Shown: positions 1 through 10,509 of the stretch, in pieces | Numbering within the stretch: the stretch's first letter is position 1 | How the letters are laid out: the number at the start of each line of letters is the position of its first letter | Assembly: GCA_963736595.1 (NCBI GenBank) | Contig: CAVTPG010000010.1 | Location: 62,001 to 126,000 of the forward strand | DNA: 64,000 nucleotides | Direction: 5' to 3' | Source of the DNA: Parapontixanthobacter sp963736595 | GTDB taxonomy: Bacteria; Pseudomonadota; Alphaproteobacteria; Sphingomonadales; Sphingomonadaceae | Notes under the pieces: generated by a model | Told to the model about the DNA's origin: nothing | The model's input: the letters and a program-made list of their open reading frames with translations, nothing else | Databases searched by the model: none | Position numbers and translations under genes: made by a program

Positions 1-16
1 AAATCGCAGATTTGGC

Positions 17-47
17 AGGCCGGATGGGGTTGACCCGTTCGGCCTTT
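17..47 (+). terminator. probable intrinsic terminator of the upstream gene
   Basis: A GC-rich inverted repeat (outer arms about 17-22 and 40-45) is followed by TTT and a T-rich stretch. It would end a plus-strand gene lying before the window, plausibly rplA, which often precedes rplJ. The pairing is seen. The assignment to an upstream ribosomal gene is inference. An attenuator role is also possible. Confidence 0.4.
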
Positions 48-338
48 CTGCTATTTGCGGCCCCGATTGTTATGGCATTCTGCCGCAGCAATCATCCGTC
101 CGAGACAGTTGGTGAAAGCAATCTGTGCTTTCTTAATGTCCAGCCTAGGCGGGGATACGAGATTTTCAGCGAACCGGCCGGCGTGTCGTTTCGTTACCCG
201 CGCTTCCCAGATAATTGGCGGCGCCCCTCCTTTCCCTTGTCAACACGGACCAAGTCCCGCGCAGCCATCAGGCGGCATGGGTCAATGTGAGCCGGTCGTG
301 TGGGGTTACCTATGCGGCCACAATGTAAGGAGTAAGGC
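48..338 (+). promoter_or_regulatory. rplJ 5' region, possible L10 autoregulatory leader
   Basis: About 290 bases without a supported gene lie before rplJ. In many bacteria this mRNA leader binds the L10(L12) complex to repress rplJL translation. Several short inverted repeats are present, but I could not fold the region or match a defined L10-leader consensus, so the regulatory role is inference from position. The Shine-Dalgarno sequence AAGGAG lies about 8 bases before the rplJ ATG. The short open frames here have no family-like features. Confidence 0.3.
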
Positions 339-854
339 ATGGATCGTTCGCAAAAAGCCGATGCGATTGCTGCCCTGAACGCAACATTCGGAGAGAGCGG
401 CGTGGTGGTTGTCACCCGTAATCTCGGCCTGACAGTGGATCAATCCACGCAGTTACGCACGAATATGCGCGAAGCGGGAGCATCGTTTAAGGTTTCGAAA
501 AACCGTCTTGCCGTGCTTGCCCTGAAAGACACAGGTTACGAAGGCCTCAGCGAAATGCTGACCGGCCCGACTGCTCTGGCGACATCGGCCGATCCGGTCT
601 CTGCTGCCAAGGTTGCTGTGGATTTTGCAAAGTCGAACGACAAACTTGAAATTGTCGGCGGCTCGATGGGTGGGCAGATGCTCGATGAAGCTGGAGTAAG
701 GGCGCTTGCGTCTCTGCCAAGCCTCGACGAGCTTCGCGGCACATTGGTTGGCCTCGTTAACGCACCGGCGACGAAAATCGCACGGGTCGTGGGCGAACCA
801 GCCAGCAAACTTGCTCGCGTCTTCGGTGCCTATGGCGCCAAGGAAGCGGCGTAA
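339..854 (+). CDS. rplJ: 50S ribosomal protein L10
   Basis: The 171-residue product is the L10 stalk-base protein, which anchors L7/L12 dimers on the large ribosomal subunit. The N-terminal globular domain (about 1-130) has the typical VVVVTRNLGLTV stretch and the FKVSKNRLA segment. The C-terminal part (about 135-171) is the helical spine that binds L12. Length is normal for the family. The ATG is preceded by a strong AAGGAG. It is followed after 86 bases by rplL, the usual partner, so both are probably on one transcript. L10 typically represses its own operon through the leader. The call is very secure. Confidence 0.98.
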   Translation: MDRSQKADAIAALNATFGESGVVVVTRNLGLTVDQSTQLRTNMREAGASFKVSKNRLAVLALKDTGYEGLSEMLTGPTALATSADPVSAAKVAVDFAKSNDKLEIVGGSMGGQMLDEAGVRALASLPSLDELRGTLVGLVNAPATKIARVVGEPASKLARVFGAYGAKEAA

Positions 855-940
855 GTCTTTTCGAAATTTACGAATTCAACCGGGTCATTTCGGGACTGTT
901 CCCTGCACCCGGCCACGTCAATTTATTGGAGTAATACATC

Positions 941-1312
941 ATGGCCGATATCGCCAAACTTGTTGAAGAACTGAGCAAGCTGACCGTTCTGGAAGCTGCC
1001 GAACTTGCTAAAGCCCTGGAAGAAGAGTGGGGCGTTTCTGCCGCTGCTGCCGTGGCTGTTGCCGGACCTGCCGCTGGTGGCGGCGAAGCTGTTGAAGAAA
1101 AAGACGAATTCGACGTCATTCTGACCGGCGACGGTGGCAAGAAAATTCAGGTTATCAAAGAAGTCCGTGGCATCACGGGCCTCGGCCTCGGCGAAGCCAA
1201 GGCGCTGGTCGAAGCAGCTCCAAAGGCTGTCAAAGAAGGCGTCAACAAGGCGGAAGCCGAAGAAATCAAAGGCAAGATCGAAGCAGCCGGCGGTACCGTC
1301 GAGCTCAAGTAA
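941..1312 (+). CDS. rplL: 50S ribosomal protein L7/L12
   Basis: This 123-residue acidic protein forms the flexible stalk that recruits translation factors to the ribosome. It shows the N-terminal dimerisation domain (about 1-35, beginning ADIAKLVEELSKLTVLEAAE), an Ala/Gly-rich hinge (about 36-50), and the C-terminal factor-binding domain with KIQVIKEVRGITGLGLGEAK. Length is standard. GGAG lies upstream of the ATG. A hairpin terminator follows, so the operon appears to end here. The rpoB gene commonly found next is not present in the window. Confidence 0.98.
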   Translation: MADIAKLVEELSKLTVLEAAELAKALEEEWGVSAAAAVAVAGPAAGGGEAVEEKDEFDVILTGDGGKKIQVIKEVRGITGLGLGEAKALVEAAPKAVKEGVNKAEAEEIKGKIEAAGGTVELK

Positions 1313-1372
1313 TCTTGACTGGCATTTTTGTGCCAAAAGTTTTGTGAGTGTCTTGAAGCGCTCGCAATTGGG

Positions 1373-1402
1373 AGGGCGGTGCCGCAAGGTGCCGCCCTTT
1401 TC
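1373..1402 (+). terminator. intrinsic terminator after rplJL
   Basis: The arms AGGGCGG (1373-1379) and CCGCCCT (1392-1398) can pair, and TTTT follows. It lies 60 bases after the rplL stop and separates rplJL from the next gene on the same strand. Confidence 0.65.
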
Positions 1403-1558
1403 GTATTCGCCCCCGTATTCGTCGCCGGTTTCGCATAAGACGCGGCGCGTTCAGCATCATGCGCAGCGCAACGCATAAAATACTCGACGAACGCCCCTTG
1501 GCATTTTGGCCAATTTGCGGCAGCAAGTCCCGATCATAATCCGGGGAACTCGCAAACT

Positions 1559-3775
1559 ATGTCGGCCAAGATCAAATTTATCGCTTCTGTCGGGATCGCG
1601 GCACTGCTCGCAGGCACTCCGGCGCTCGCCGACACGGCCCCGATCATTCAGCCTGGCGCCCCGGGAGCCGATGCCCGCACACTGACCGCTGAAGAAGCAA
1701 CGCAGCTTGCCGGAAAAGCACATTCCCCCGCCGACACTACCTTTATGCAGGGCATGATCGTCCACCATAAACAGGCCGTGGACATGGCCGCTTTGGTAAA
1801 AGAGCGCACAAATAACGAGGACATTCTGGCGCTAGCCGGACGGATCGATGCCAGCCAGCAGGATGAGATGTCATTTATGACCGACTGGCTGGACGAGCGC
1901 GGTGAAGAAGTAGCGATGCCCGGGATGGGCCATGCACATCATCACATGAAAGGCATGGCGACGCCCGAACAGATGGCAGAGCTTGGCACGACACGCGGCA
2001 CGGCTTTCGACCGCAAATTCCTGCAGCTGATGATCCCGCACCATCTGGGCGCGGTGGATATGGTCGATAAGCTGCACAAACAGCCAGGCACGGCTTACGA
2101 TCCGGTGATGTTCGAATTTACGAATGAAGTCGTCACCGATCAGACAGCGGAAGTGGATCGGATGAACAAGCTGCTTGCCGGCCTATCGACCGATCCGCGC
2201 GCGACGCTGGCTGCCGGCTTTCGCGATGCTGGCGAATCGATCAGCAATTTGCGGCTTGTGACTGCATTACCCAAGCCCGCAGGCTTCTTCGATCCTGCCA
2301 ATCCGGCCGAATTGCGCCCGGTCGTCCCCAAAGATGAAGGCGCCGAGGACGATGACAATGACGACGAGCGCGCCGAGGCAGAAACCGGCGAAGTGGGTGA
2401 CGAAGAGAAGCCGCAATTCGGAAAGCGCGGCTCGCTCCTGTCCTTTGCCAACACCGACATGGCGTTCTCCGGCGATTTGCTGGTCGCGGGCAATTATCAT
2501 GGCTTCAATTCCTATCGTTTGAGCGATGATGGTGTGCCGGAGCTTGTCAGCTCGACCGTCTGTCCCGGCGGCCAAGGCGATGTCTCGATCGTGGGCGATT
2601 TGCTGATCATGAGCGTGCAGGACAGTCGCGCGCGGATCGATTGCGGCTTGCAAGGCGTCGATGACAAAATCAGCGAAGAGCGTTTTCGCGGTATCCGCAT
2701 CTTTGACATTTCCGACATAACGCGCCCTCGCCAGGTCGGTCTGGTCCAGACCTGTCGCGGCTCGCACACGCATTCGGTCGTGTCCTCCGATGACAGCAGC
2801 ATTATCGTCTATAATTCAGGCACTTCCTATGTGCGCGACGAGGAAGAACTGCCCGGTTGCATCGGCGATGTGCCCGGCGACGACCGCACCGCCCTGTTCA
2901 GCATCGACGTAATCGAAATTCCGGTCGCCGACCCGGCTTCTGCTCGCATCGTCGATCGCCCGCGCGTCTTTGCAGCGGATGGTCAAATCGCGGGGCTTTG
3001 GCGCGGCGGCGATCATGGCGAAGGTACACAGGAAACCTACCGCACCGATATGTGCCACGACATCACCGTTTTCCCGTCGATGAAATTGGCCGCAGGCGCT
3101 TGCTCCGGCAATGGCATCATCCTCGATATTTCCGATCCGTTGAAGCCCAAGCGGATCGACGATGTCACGGATAAAGGCTTTGCCTATTGGCACTCCGCGA
3201 CGTTCAACAATGATGGCACCAAGGTGCTGTTCACCGATGAGTGGGGCGGGGGCGGCCGGCCGCGCTGTCAGGCGGGCGATCCGATGAATTGGGGCGCCAA
3301 TGCGATTTACGAAATCGTGGATGGCAAGCTGGCCTTTCAAAGTCTTTACAAGATCCCTGCGCCGCAGACCGATAAGGAAAACTGCGTGGCCCATAATGGC
3401 TCGATCGTGCCGGTTCCGGGGCGCGATATCTTCGTGCAGGCGTGGTATCAGGGCGGTATCTCTTTGATCGACTTTACCGATGCCGCGAACCCGTTCGAAA
3501 TCGCGCATTTCGATCGTGGACCGATCGACGAGGATCAGCTTGTCACCGGCGGCTACTGGTCGGCTTATTGGTATAAGGGCCGGATTTACGCGACCGAGAT
3601 CACCCGCGGGCTGGATGTGTTTGCATTGGAACCGAGCGAATTCTTGAGCGCGGAAGAGATCGCTGCTGCCGAAGCCGCCAATCAGGGCGAGACTTTCAAT
3701 CCACAGACACAAACGCCGGTCACATGGCCTGCCGATGTCGTGGCGCGAGTCGAGGCCAGTCGCAAAGGCGGCTGA
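1559..3775 (+). CDS. secreted DUF305 domain / LVIVD-type beta-propeller protein
   Basis: The 738-residue product starts with a Sec signal peptide (about 1-25, cleavage near ALA-DT). Residues about 45-210 are a DUF305 domain with both metal-ligand-like motifs, QGMIVHHKQAVDMA and LMIPHHLGAVDMV. The linker carries a His/Met-rich HAHHHMKGM segment. After an acidic Asp/Glu-rich linker (about 255-285), the remainder shows repeated short strands (LLVAGNYHG, GIRIFDISDITRPRQVG, GISLIDFTDAANPFEIAHF) typical of LVIVD-repeat propellers. The family relation is recognised, but the role is not established. Metal binding in the periplasm or outside is inferred from His/Met content. The gene is convergent with the antiporter gene 9 bp away and is probably a single-gene unit. 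Confidence 0.85.
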   Translation: MSAKIKFIASVGIAALLAGTPALADTAPIIQPGAPGADARTLTAEEATQLAGKAHSPADTTFMQGMIVHHKQAVDMAALVKERTNNEDILALAGRIDASQQDEMSFMTDWLDERGEEVAMPGMGHAHHHMKGMATPEQMAELGTTRGTAFDRKFLQLMIPHHLGAVDMVDKLHKQPGTAYDPVMFEFTNEVVTDQTAEVDRMNKLLAGLSTDPRATLAAGFRDAGESISNLRLVTALPKPAGFFDPANPAELRPVVPKDEGAEDDDNDDERAEAETGEVGDEEKPQFGKRGSLLSFANTDMAFSGDLLVAGNYHGFNSYRLSDDGVPELVSSTVCPGGQGDVSIVGDLLIMSVQDSRARIDCGLQGVDDKISEERFRGIRIFDISDITRPRQVGLVQTCRGSHTHSVVSSDDSSIIVYNSGTSYVRDEEELPGCIGDVPGDDRTALFSIDVIEIPVADPASARIVDRPRVFAADGQIAGLWRGGDHGEGTQETYRTDMCHDITVFPSMKLAAGACSGNGIILDISDPLKPKRIDDVTDKGFAYWHSATFNNDGTKVLFTDEWGGGGRPRCQAGDPMNWGANAIYEIVDGKLAFQSLYKIPAPQTDKENCVAHNGSIVPVPGRDIFVQAWYQGGISLIDFTDAANPFEIAHFDRGPIDEDQLVTGGYWSAYWYKGRIYATEITRGLDVFALEPSEFLSAEEIAAAEAANQGETFNPQTQTPVTWPADVVARVEASRKGG

Positions 3776-3784
3776 CCGCGCGCG

Positions 3785-5557
3785 CTAGTCGCTCAGCCGA
3801 GGCTTCTCTTCGGGATCATCCATTTTGGAGAAGTGGTTGTCGCTGGCCGCGTGCATATCGTCGGCTTCGACTTGCTGATCCAAGCGGTCGAGGTCGCGGC
3901 GGCGAAACTCCTGCTCGATGCGGTCGATCCGCTGTCCGGTAAATTCCAGACCGGCGAGCGCCTTGCGGCCCATCGTTACGGCGGAATCAAGCAATTCGCG
4001 AACCATACCGTCGACCGGCGCGGCGCTTAAATTCATGACCGTGCGCCGGTCGAAAGCGCGCACGTAAATCTTCGCATCGGGAAAGGCCATCGCGATCCCG
4101 TCCAACAGTTTCTTGTCGAGTTGATTGCCGTCGATGCAGAAAATCAACGCGGCCGCCTCATCCGCGCCCGCTTGCCGGAGCAAGTCGATCCGCGTCCCAT
4201 CGCCGTAATAAACCTTGCTGCCGAATTCGCCTGCAATGTCGATCTGCTCCACTTTGCGGTCGATCAGTTTGACGTCAGTTCCGGCCACTCGAAGCATTTG
4301 CGCGACCGTTTGGCCGAAGCGCCCGAAGCCGATGATGATCGCGCTCGAACCATCGGCGCGGGGTTCATCGCGCGCTTGCGTTGTCGTAGTCGGTTCGCGC
4401 AAGCGGTCGCCCAGCTTCATCAGGAACGGAGTGGAAATCATCGACAGGGTAACGATGGCGGTGAACAGGCTCGCCTGATCGGAGGTGATGATGCCGCCGC
4501 TCTGCGCTTGCGTGAACAGGACGAACGCAAATTCGCCTCCCTGACTTAGTAGCAATCCCAAGGCCAAGGCGCTGCGCCAGGTCATCCCGAATAGCATCCC
4601 GACACCCAAAATGACGGCGGTTTTCAGCGCGATCAGCCCGATCGCCATCAACAGGATGAACAGCGGACGATCGGCAATGACTGTCAAGTCGAGCAGCATT
4701 CCGACCGACAGGAAAAACAGGCCCAGCAGGATAGAGCGAAACGGCTCAATATCGGCCTCCAGCTCGTGCCGGTAGGGCGTATCGGCCAGCATCACGCCCG
4801 CAATGAATGCGCCCAAAGCCATCGATAGGCCGACCGCTTCCATCAGCGCTGCTGAAGCGACGACTGTGAAGAGCGCCGCGACCACGAACAGCTCGCGCTC
4901 CCGCCAATTGCCGATCAGGCGGAAAAGCGGGCGAAGCAGAAAGCGCCCCGCCGCCACCAAACCGACCACCGACGCGATCGTAATCAGCGCCAATTGCCAT
5001 GCCGGCATCGTCTGCGCGGCATCCGAGGTAACGCTCAACGCAGCGATGATCGTGATGAGCGGGATGATCGAGAGATCCTGAAACAGCAGGATGGAAAAAG
5101 CGCGCTGCCCCCTGCCTGAATTCAGCCGTCCGGTGCTTTGCAGCATTGGCAGCACTTGCGCGGTGGAGGACAGGGCCAATGGCAATCCCAACGCCAGCGC
5201 AACCGTCCACGACATCGGCAAGACCAGACCCAGCACTGCCGTAATCGCCAGCCCGCACAGCACGACTTGCAGCAAACCCAGCCCGAAAATTTCGCCCTTC
5301 ATGCGCCATAATCGCGCCGGAGCCAGCTCCAGCCCGACCACGAACAGCAGCATGACGATGCCTAGTTCCGCGACTACGATCATCTGTTCTGCATCGCCGA
5401 TAAGGCCTAGTGCGAACGGTCCGACGACCGCGCCTGCGACCAGATAGCCTAAGGTCGCGCCCAGCCCGATACGGCGGAAGATCATCACAAATAACAGCGC
5501 CGCACCAAGCAGCACTAGCAAGTCGCCCATCATCGAATGCCCGCCTTCATGGCCCAT
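3785..5557 (-). CDS. Kef-type cation:proton antiporter (CPA2) with RCK/TrkA-N domain
   Basis: The roughly 590-residue inner-membrane protein has about 12 hydrophobic segments in residues 8-380, typical of the CPA2 sodium/hydrogen exchanger fold (GAVVGPFALGLIG, LGAFIAGVMLADTPY). A cytoplasmic Rossmann TrkA-N domain follows (IIIGFGRFGQTVAQML, about 410-530) that senses nucleotides. KefB/KefC proteins exchange K+ for H+ and are often glutathione-gated, though the exact ion here is inferred. I chose the ATG of MGHEGGHSMM because AAGGA lies correctly spaced before it. A GTG 36 bases upstream has no such site. No KefF/KefG ancillary gene is adjacent. Confidence 0.88.
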   Translation of the reverse strand: MGHEGGHSMMGDLLVLLGAALLFVMIFRRIGLGATLGYLVAGAVVGPFALGLIGDAEQMIVVAELGIVMLLFVVGLELAPARLWRMKGEIFGLGLLQVVLCGLAITAVLGLVLPMSWTVALALGLPLALSSTAQVLPMLQSTGRLNSGRGQRAFSILLFQDLSIIPLITIIAALSVTSDAAQTMPAWQLALITIASVVGLVAAGRFLLRPLFRLIGNWRERELFVVAALFTVVASAALMEAVGLSMALGAFIAGVMLADTPYRHELEADIEPFRSILLGLFFLSVGMLLDLTVIADRPLFILLMAIGLIALKTAVILGVGMLFGMTWRSALALGLLLSQGGEFAFVLFTQAQSGGIITSDQASLFTAIVTLSMISTPFLMKLGDRLREPTTTTQARDEPRADGSSAIIIGFGRFGQTVAQMLRVAGTDVKLIDRKVEQIDIAGEFGSKVYYGDGTRIDLLRQAGADEAAALIFCIDGNQLDKKLLDGIAMAFPDAKIYVRAFDRRTVMNLSAAPVDGMVRELLDSAVTMGRKALAGLEFTGQRIDRIEQEFRRRDLDRLDQQVEADDMHAASDNHFSKMDDPEEKPRLSD

Positions 5558-5709
5558 GTTTTCGTTCCTTAGCTGATGGGTAATATAAGGCACGCGCCTA
5601 GCTTGCCTGTCACCAGAGGGAAAGGGGCAACACTTGCCACACTTAGGGCGTGCATAAACGCACAGGCTGCTTTCCCTTTGCCGGTCATGCGCCTATTCGG
5701 GCCGGCTGC

Positions 5710-7146
5710 ATGACGCAAACGCACGCCCTGACCGCCGGTGAGACACCCTGGCGCACCGAGCTGGTGGCCACATTACGGCTGTCCTGGCCGCTGGCGCTCG
5801 CCAATTTGTTGCAAATGCTGATCTATGCCATCGACGTGTTCTTTGTCGCGCGACTTGGCGAAGATGAACTGGCCGCGTCCAGTCTGGCTATCTCGATATT
5901 GAGCATCATTATCTGGGCGCTCATTGGCCTGGTGACGATGGTATCCGCTTTGATTGCAGCGGAATTGGGTCGTAGTCGTTACGCCTTGGCCGAGGTGCGA
6001 CGCTCGATGCGTATGGCGCTGTGGCTGTCGGTTGCAGGCGGCGCGGTGGCGATGCTGCTCTTGAGCAACCTTCAGACGATCCTGATTGCGACCGGCCAGC
6101 CGCCGCAACTGATCGGTCTGGCCGATGACTATATCGCCATTGTCCTGTGGGCGAGTATTCCCATGCTGGCGGCCAGCGTCCTGCGCAGCTTTGTGTCGGC
6201 ATTGGGCCGACCGCTCTTTGCAACCGCAATTACCGCCACGGCAATCGCCGTCAACGCCCTGGGCAATTACGCGCTGGTATTCGGCAATCTTGGTGCGCCA
6301 GCCTTGGGACTGGAAGGGTCCGCAATCGCCACAGTGGCCACGGCCATATATGTCTTTCTGGCTTATGTCGTCGCGATCCAGTGGGATAGGCAGTTGCGCC
6401 GATACCACATCTGGGGCCGGTTCTGGCGACCAGAATGGGTCCGGTTGATCGAGCTGCTGCGGCTCGGCACGCCGGTCATGCTGACCTGGATCGCGGAGGC
6501 GGGACTGTTCGGCGGGGCTGCGCTGCTTATGGGACGGATCGGCGCATCGGAATTGGCGGGTCACACATTGGCTTTGCAATTGGCGGCGATGGCTTTCCAA
6601 ATTCCATGGGGCGTCAGTCAAGCAGCCACGATCCGGGTCGGCTATTTCTACGGCGCTGGCGATGTTGAGGGAATGGCCAGGGCGGGCTGGCTGGCGCTGG
6701 CCATTGGGACCGGATTTATGGCGATTACCGCCTCGCTGATGCTGTTTGCACCGCGTCTTCTGCTCGGCCTCTATATAGATACCGATGACGCAGCCAATCT
6801 GGCGATGGCCGGATTTGCCGTGCAATTTCTTGCGATTGCGGCGTTCTTTCAGCTGTTTGACGGAGTGCAGGTAGTCGCCGCCGGCGCATTGCGCGGATTG
6901 CAGGATACGCGCGCGCCAATGTGGATCGCTATTTTCAGCTATTGGATTCCGGGTTTTGGCACGTCGGTGTGGCTGGGATTTTACACACCGCTGCAAGGCG
7001 TTGGCGTTTGGATTGGCTTTGCCGTCGGCCTGGCCACGGCGATGACGCTGTTGATCTGGCGCTGGATCGGACGCGAAAAACTTGGGCTGACGCAGCGAGA
7101 AACACGGGCCGTCGCGCCTCTGCCACCGCTGGCTGAAAACGGCTGA
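5710..7146 (+). CDS. MATE family efflux transporter (NorM-like)
   Basis: This inner-membrane protein of about 478 residues has twelve hydrophobic segments and the two-fold MATE layout. The first half begins RLSWPLALANLLQMLIYAID and carries the LGEDELAASSLA signature. The second half begins GTPVMLTWIAEAGLFGGAAL. MATE proteins export cationic drugs and metabolites in exchange for Na+ or H+, but substrates cannot be read from sequence. A GTG at 5650 would add 20 residues. The ATG at 5710 starts just before conserved sequence, though neither start has a strong ribosome site. It lies divergently from the antiporter gene, with about 150 bp between. Confidence 0.88.
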   Translation: MTQTHALTAGETPWRTELVATLRLSWPLALANLLQMLIYAIDVFFVARLGEDELAASSLAISILSIIIWALIGLVTMVSALIAAELGRSRYALAEVRRSMRMALWLSVAGGAVAMLLLSNLQTILIATGQPPQLIGLADDYIAIVLWASIPMLAASVLRSFVSALGRPLFATAITATAIAVNALGNYALVFGNLGAPALGLEGSAIATVATAIYVFLAYVVAIQWDRQLRRYHIWGRFWRPEWVRLIELLRLGTPVMLTWIAEAGLFGGAALLMGRIGASELAGHTLALQLAAMAFQIPWGVSQAATIRVGYFYGAGDVEGMARAGWLALAIGTGFMAITASLMLFAPRLLLGLYIDTDDAANLAMAGFAVQFLAIAAFFQLFDGVQVVAAGALRGLQDTRAPMWIAIFSYWIPGFGTSVWLGFYTPLQGVGVWIGFAVGLATAMTLLIWRWIGREKLGLTQRETRAVAPLPPLAENG

Positions 7147-7203
7147 ACTTTTTACGCGCGGCGCAGTTGACTTGAACGAAGGGCATCCCCACTTGCCCAT
7201 TAC

Positions 7204-7228
7204 TGGCACTCTCATAGTGAGAGTGCCA
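7204..7228 (+). promoter_or_regulatory. CIRCE operator (HrcA site) of groESL
   Basis: The perfect inverted repeat TGGCACTC-N9-GAGTGCCA matches the CIRCE layout (consensus TTAGCACTC-N9-GAGTGCTAA), with exactly nine spacer bases, 36 bases before the groES ATG. CIRCE is bound by the repressor HrcA, which depends on GroEL for activity. HrcA control of groESL is therefore expected from established knowledge. A CTTGAA element about 30 bases upstream could be part of a heat-shock sigma promoter, but I cannot assign its -10 element. Confidence 0.92.
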
Positions 7229-7264
7229 ATCATCGTTTCACTCTAACAAATAAGAGGCATACAC

Positions 7265-7552
7265 ATGGCATTTCGTCCTCTGCACGACCGCGTATTGGTC
7301 CGTCGCATCGAAGCCGATCAAAAGACTGCTGGCGGGATCATCATTCCTGACAGCGCACAGGAAAAACCCAGCGAAGGCGAAATCGTTTCCGTTGGCACCG
7401 GCACGAAAGCCGAAGACGGCAAAGTCACCCCGCTCGATGTAAAGACGGGCGACAAAATCCTGTTCGGCAAATGGTCCGGCACCGAAGTCAAACTCGACGG
7501 TGAAGACCTGCTCATCATGAAAGAAAGCGACATCATGGGAATTATCGGCTGA
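7265..7552 (+). CDS. groES: co-chaperonin GroES
   Basis: The 95-residue product is the Hsp10 lid of the GroEL chamber. It has the N-terminal FRPLHDRVLVRRIEAD segment, the mobile-loop signature KTAGGIIIPDSAQEKPSEG, and the DLLIMKESDIMGII end. Length is standard. The ATG follows AAGAGG at good spacing. It is first in a two-gene operon with groEL (51-bp gap), downstream of a CIRCE element. Confidence 0.98.
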   Translation: MAFRPLHDRVLVRRIEADQKTAGGIIIPDSAQEKPSEGEIVSVGTGTKAEDGKVTPLDVKTGDKILFGKWSGTEVKLDGEDLLIMKESDIMGIIG

Positions 7553-7603
7553 TCAGCCGACCCGTAACGTTTTCTTAAACCACATTTTTCTGGAGAAACA
7601 CAC

Positions 7604-9262
<1,659 letters not shown>

Positions 9263-9289
9263 GCCCGCCACTATTTACCCGAGCAAATC

Positions 9290-9323
9290 AAGGTCCGGGG
9301 GAGCGATCCCTCGGACCTTTTTG
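9290..9323 (+). terminator. intrinsic terminator of groESL
   Basis: The 8-bp arms AAGGTCCG and CGGACCTT enclose a loop that can extend the stem, followed directly by a T run. It sits between the groEL stop and the end of the opposing gene, so it probably also limits read-through into that gene. Confidence 0.85.
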
Positions 9324-9343
9324 TTTGCGCACTTATTAGAAGT

Positions 9344-10366
9344 CTATTGCGTGTCGCTTGACGAAGGCGATGGCGCATCGGCGGTGTCGTCAAATTCCGC
9401 TCCCGCGCATACATCGGCGGCTAAGGGCAAGTGGTCGGAGCCGACATCTTCGAGCAACTCGAACGATTCCACCTTCACGCCATTCTTCACGAACAATTGA
9501 TCCAGCGGCCAGCCAATGAACGCGTAATCCGCCGGGAACGTGGAAAATGACCCGCGCCCCGCTCTGGGATCACGATAGCCGCCATCTTCGATAAATTGCT
9601 GCGTGGTGCGCGACCACGGCACATCGTTGAAATCGCCAATGGCCAGCACATTGTCGAGCGAATCCGGCGTGCGCGCACCAGCACGCGCAATGTTCTCATC
9701 GCGCGACTTTGTGCTTTCTCCGGGCAATGGCGGACGCGGGTGCAGGCCGATCACTTCGAAGCGCGCACCGTCTTCCATCTTCAGCGTCGCATACAAAGTC
9801 GGTGTATTTGAGCTGGTGTTGGAAATCATTTCGGCTCGCTCGACCCGCAAGCGCGTCGCAAAAGCCATGCCGTATTTGTTATCGAGCGGCTGCGATAGGC
9901 GATAGGAATAGCGCGCAAGCTGCGTTTCCAGCGCCGTCATCCACGCACCATTCGTTTCCATTAGCAGCAGCACATCGGGGTCTTCGCGCTCGATCAGGGC
10001 CGCGACCTTCTCATATTGGTCATTGGATTGCAGCACATTCAGCGACAGCACCCGCATACACGACATTCCGTCCACCTCGTCAGGCATCGGAATCTGCGAT
10101 GGTGCCAGAAACGTATAAGGCCACAGGCGGAAAAAATTGATCCCTGCGCTCAAGGCCAGCATCCCCAGTATTGTCCAGAGTTTGGGTCGGGCGAAAAACA
10201 GCGCCAGAACCGCCAGCAGCGCGGCGAGATAAATCGACGGCTCGCGCACGAAATCCAGCATCCGCACCATGCCGCGATTTGTGTCGATCAGCGAAACGAG
10301 TGTTGCGAGCAATTTGAACGCGGCCAGCGTCAGCAGAATTTTTCCTGCAACCGATAGTGTTTTCAC
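9344..10366 (-). CDS. membrane-anchored endonuclease/exonuclease/phosphatase family protein
   Basis: The roughly 340-residue protein has about three N-terminal hydrophobic segments (residues 5-90) followed by an EEP hydrolase domain. Metal and catalytic motifs appear in family order: SLNVLQSN, LLLMETN, GLHPRPPLPGE, GDFNDVPWS and GSDHLPL. The family includes phosphodiesterases acting on DNA, lipids or phosphoinositides, and the membrane anchor suggests an extracytoplasmic active site. The substrate is unknown. I prefer the GTG at 10366, which has GGGAGA about 8 bases upstream, over a TTG two codons earlier that sits too close to it. The gene is transcribed toward groEL. Confidence 0.85.
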   Translation of the reverse strand: MKTLSVAGKILLTLAAFKLLATLVSLIDTNRGMVRMLDFVREPSIYLAALLAVLALFFARPKLWTILGMLALSAGINFFRLWPYTFLAPSQIPMPDEVDGMSCMRVLSLNVLQSNDQYEKVAALIEREDPDVLLLMETNGAWMTALETQLARYSYRLSQPLDNKYGMAFATRLRVERAEMISNTSSNTPTLYATLKMEDGARFEVIGLHPRPPLPGESTKSRDENIARAGARTPDSLDNVLAIGDFNDVPWSRTTQQFIEDGGYRDPRAGRGSFSTFPADYAFIGWPLDQLFVKNGVKVESFELLEDVGSDHLPLAADVCAGAEFDDTADAPSPSSSDTQ

Positions 10367-10509
10367 GCGCAAATTCTCCCTTGGTTGCGTCGTTTTTTGG
10401 CTGGCTAAGGGGCCTTGTCCGACATGGCAAGCCGTGAGGATATTTATCGGTTACACGCAGGCAACAAAAGCGCAGCCCATGCATTGAATTAGAAACAGGA
10501 GAATCCTTC

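Noticed and set aside
2816..3712. 298-codon minus-strand open frame
   Set aside because: It is antisense to the DUF305/LVIVD gene, and its translation has no domain or family-like segment.
7160..7203. Possible heat-shock sigma promoter before CIRCE
   Set aside because: A CTTGAA element is present, but no -10 sequence at correct spacing could be assigned with confidence.
5773..7233. 486-codon minus-strand open frame
   Set aside because: Antisense to the MATE gene; Gln/Arg/His-rich shadow composition with no membrane or motif structure.
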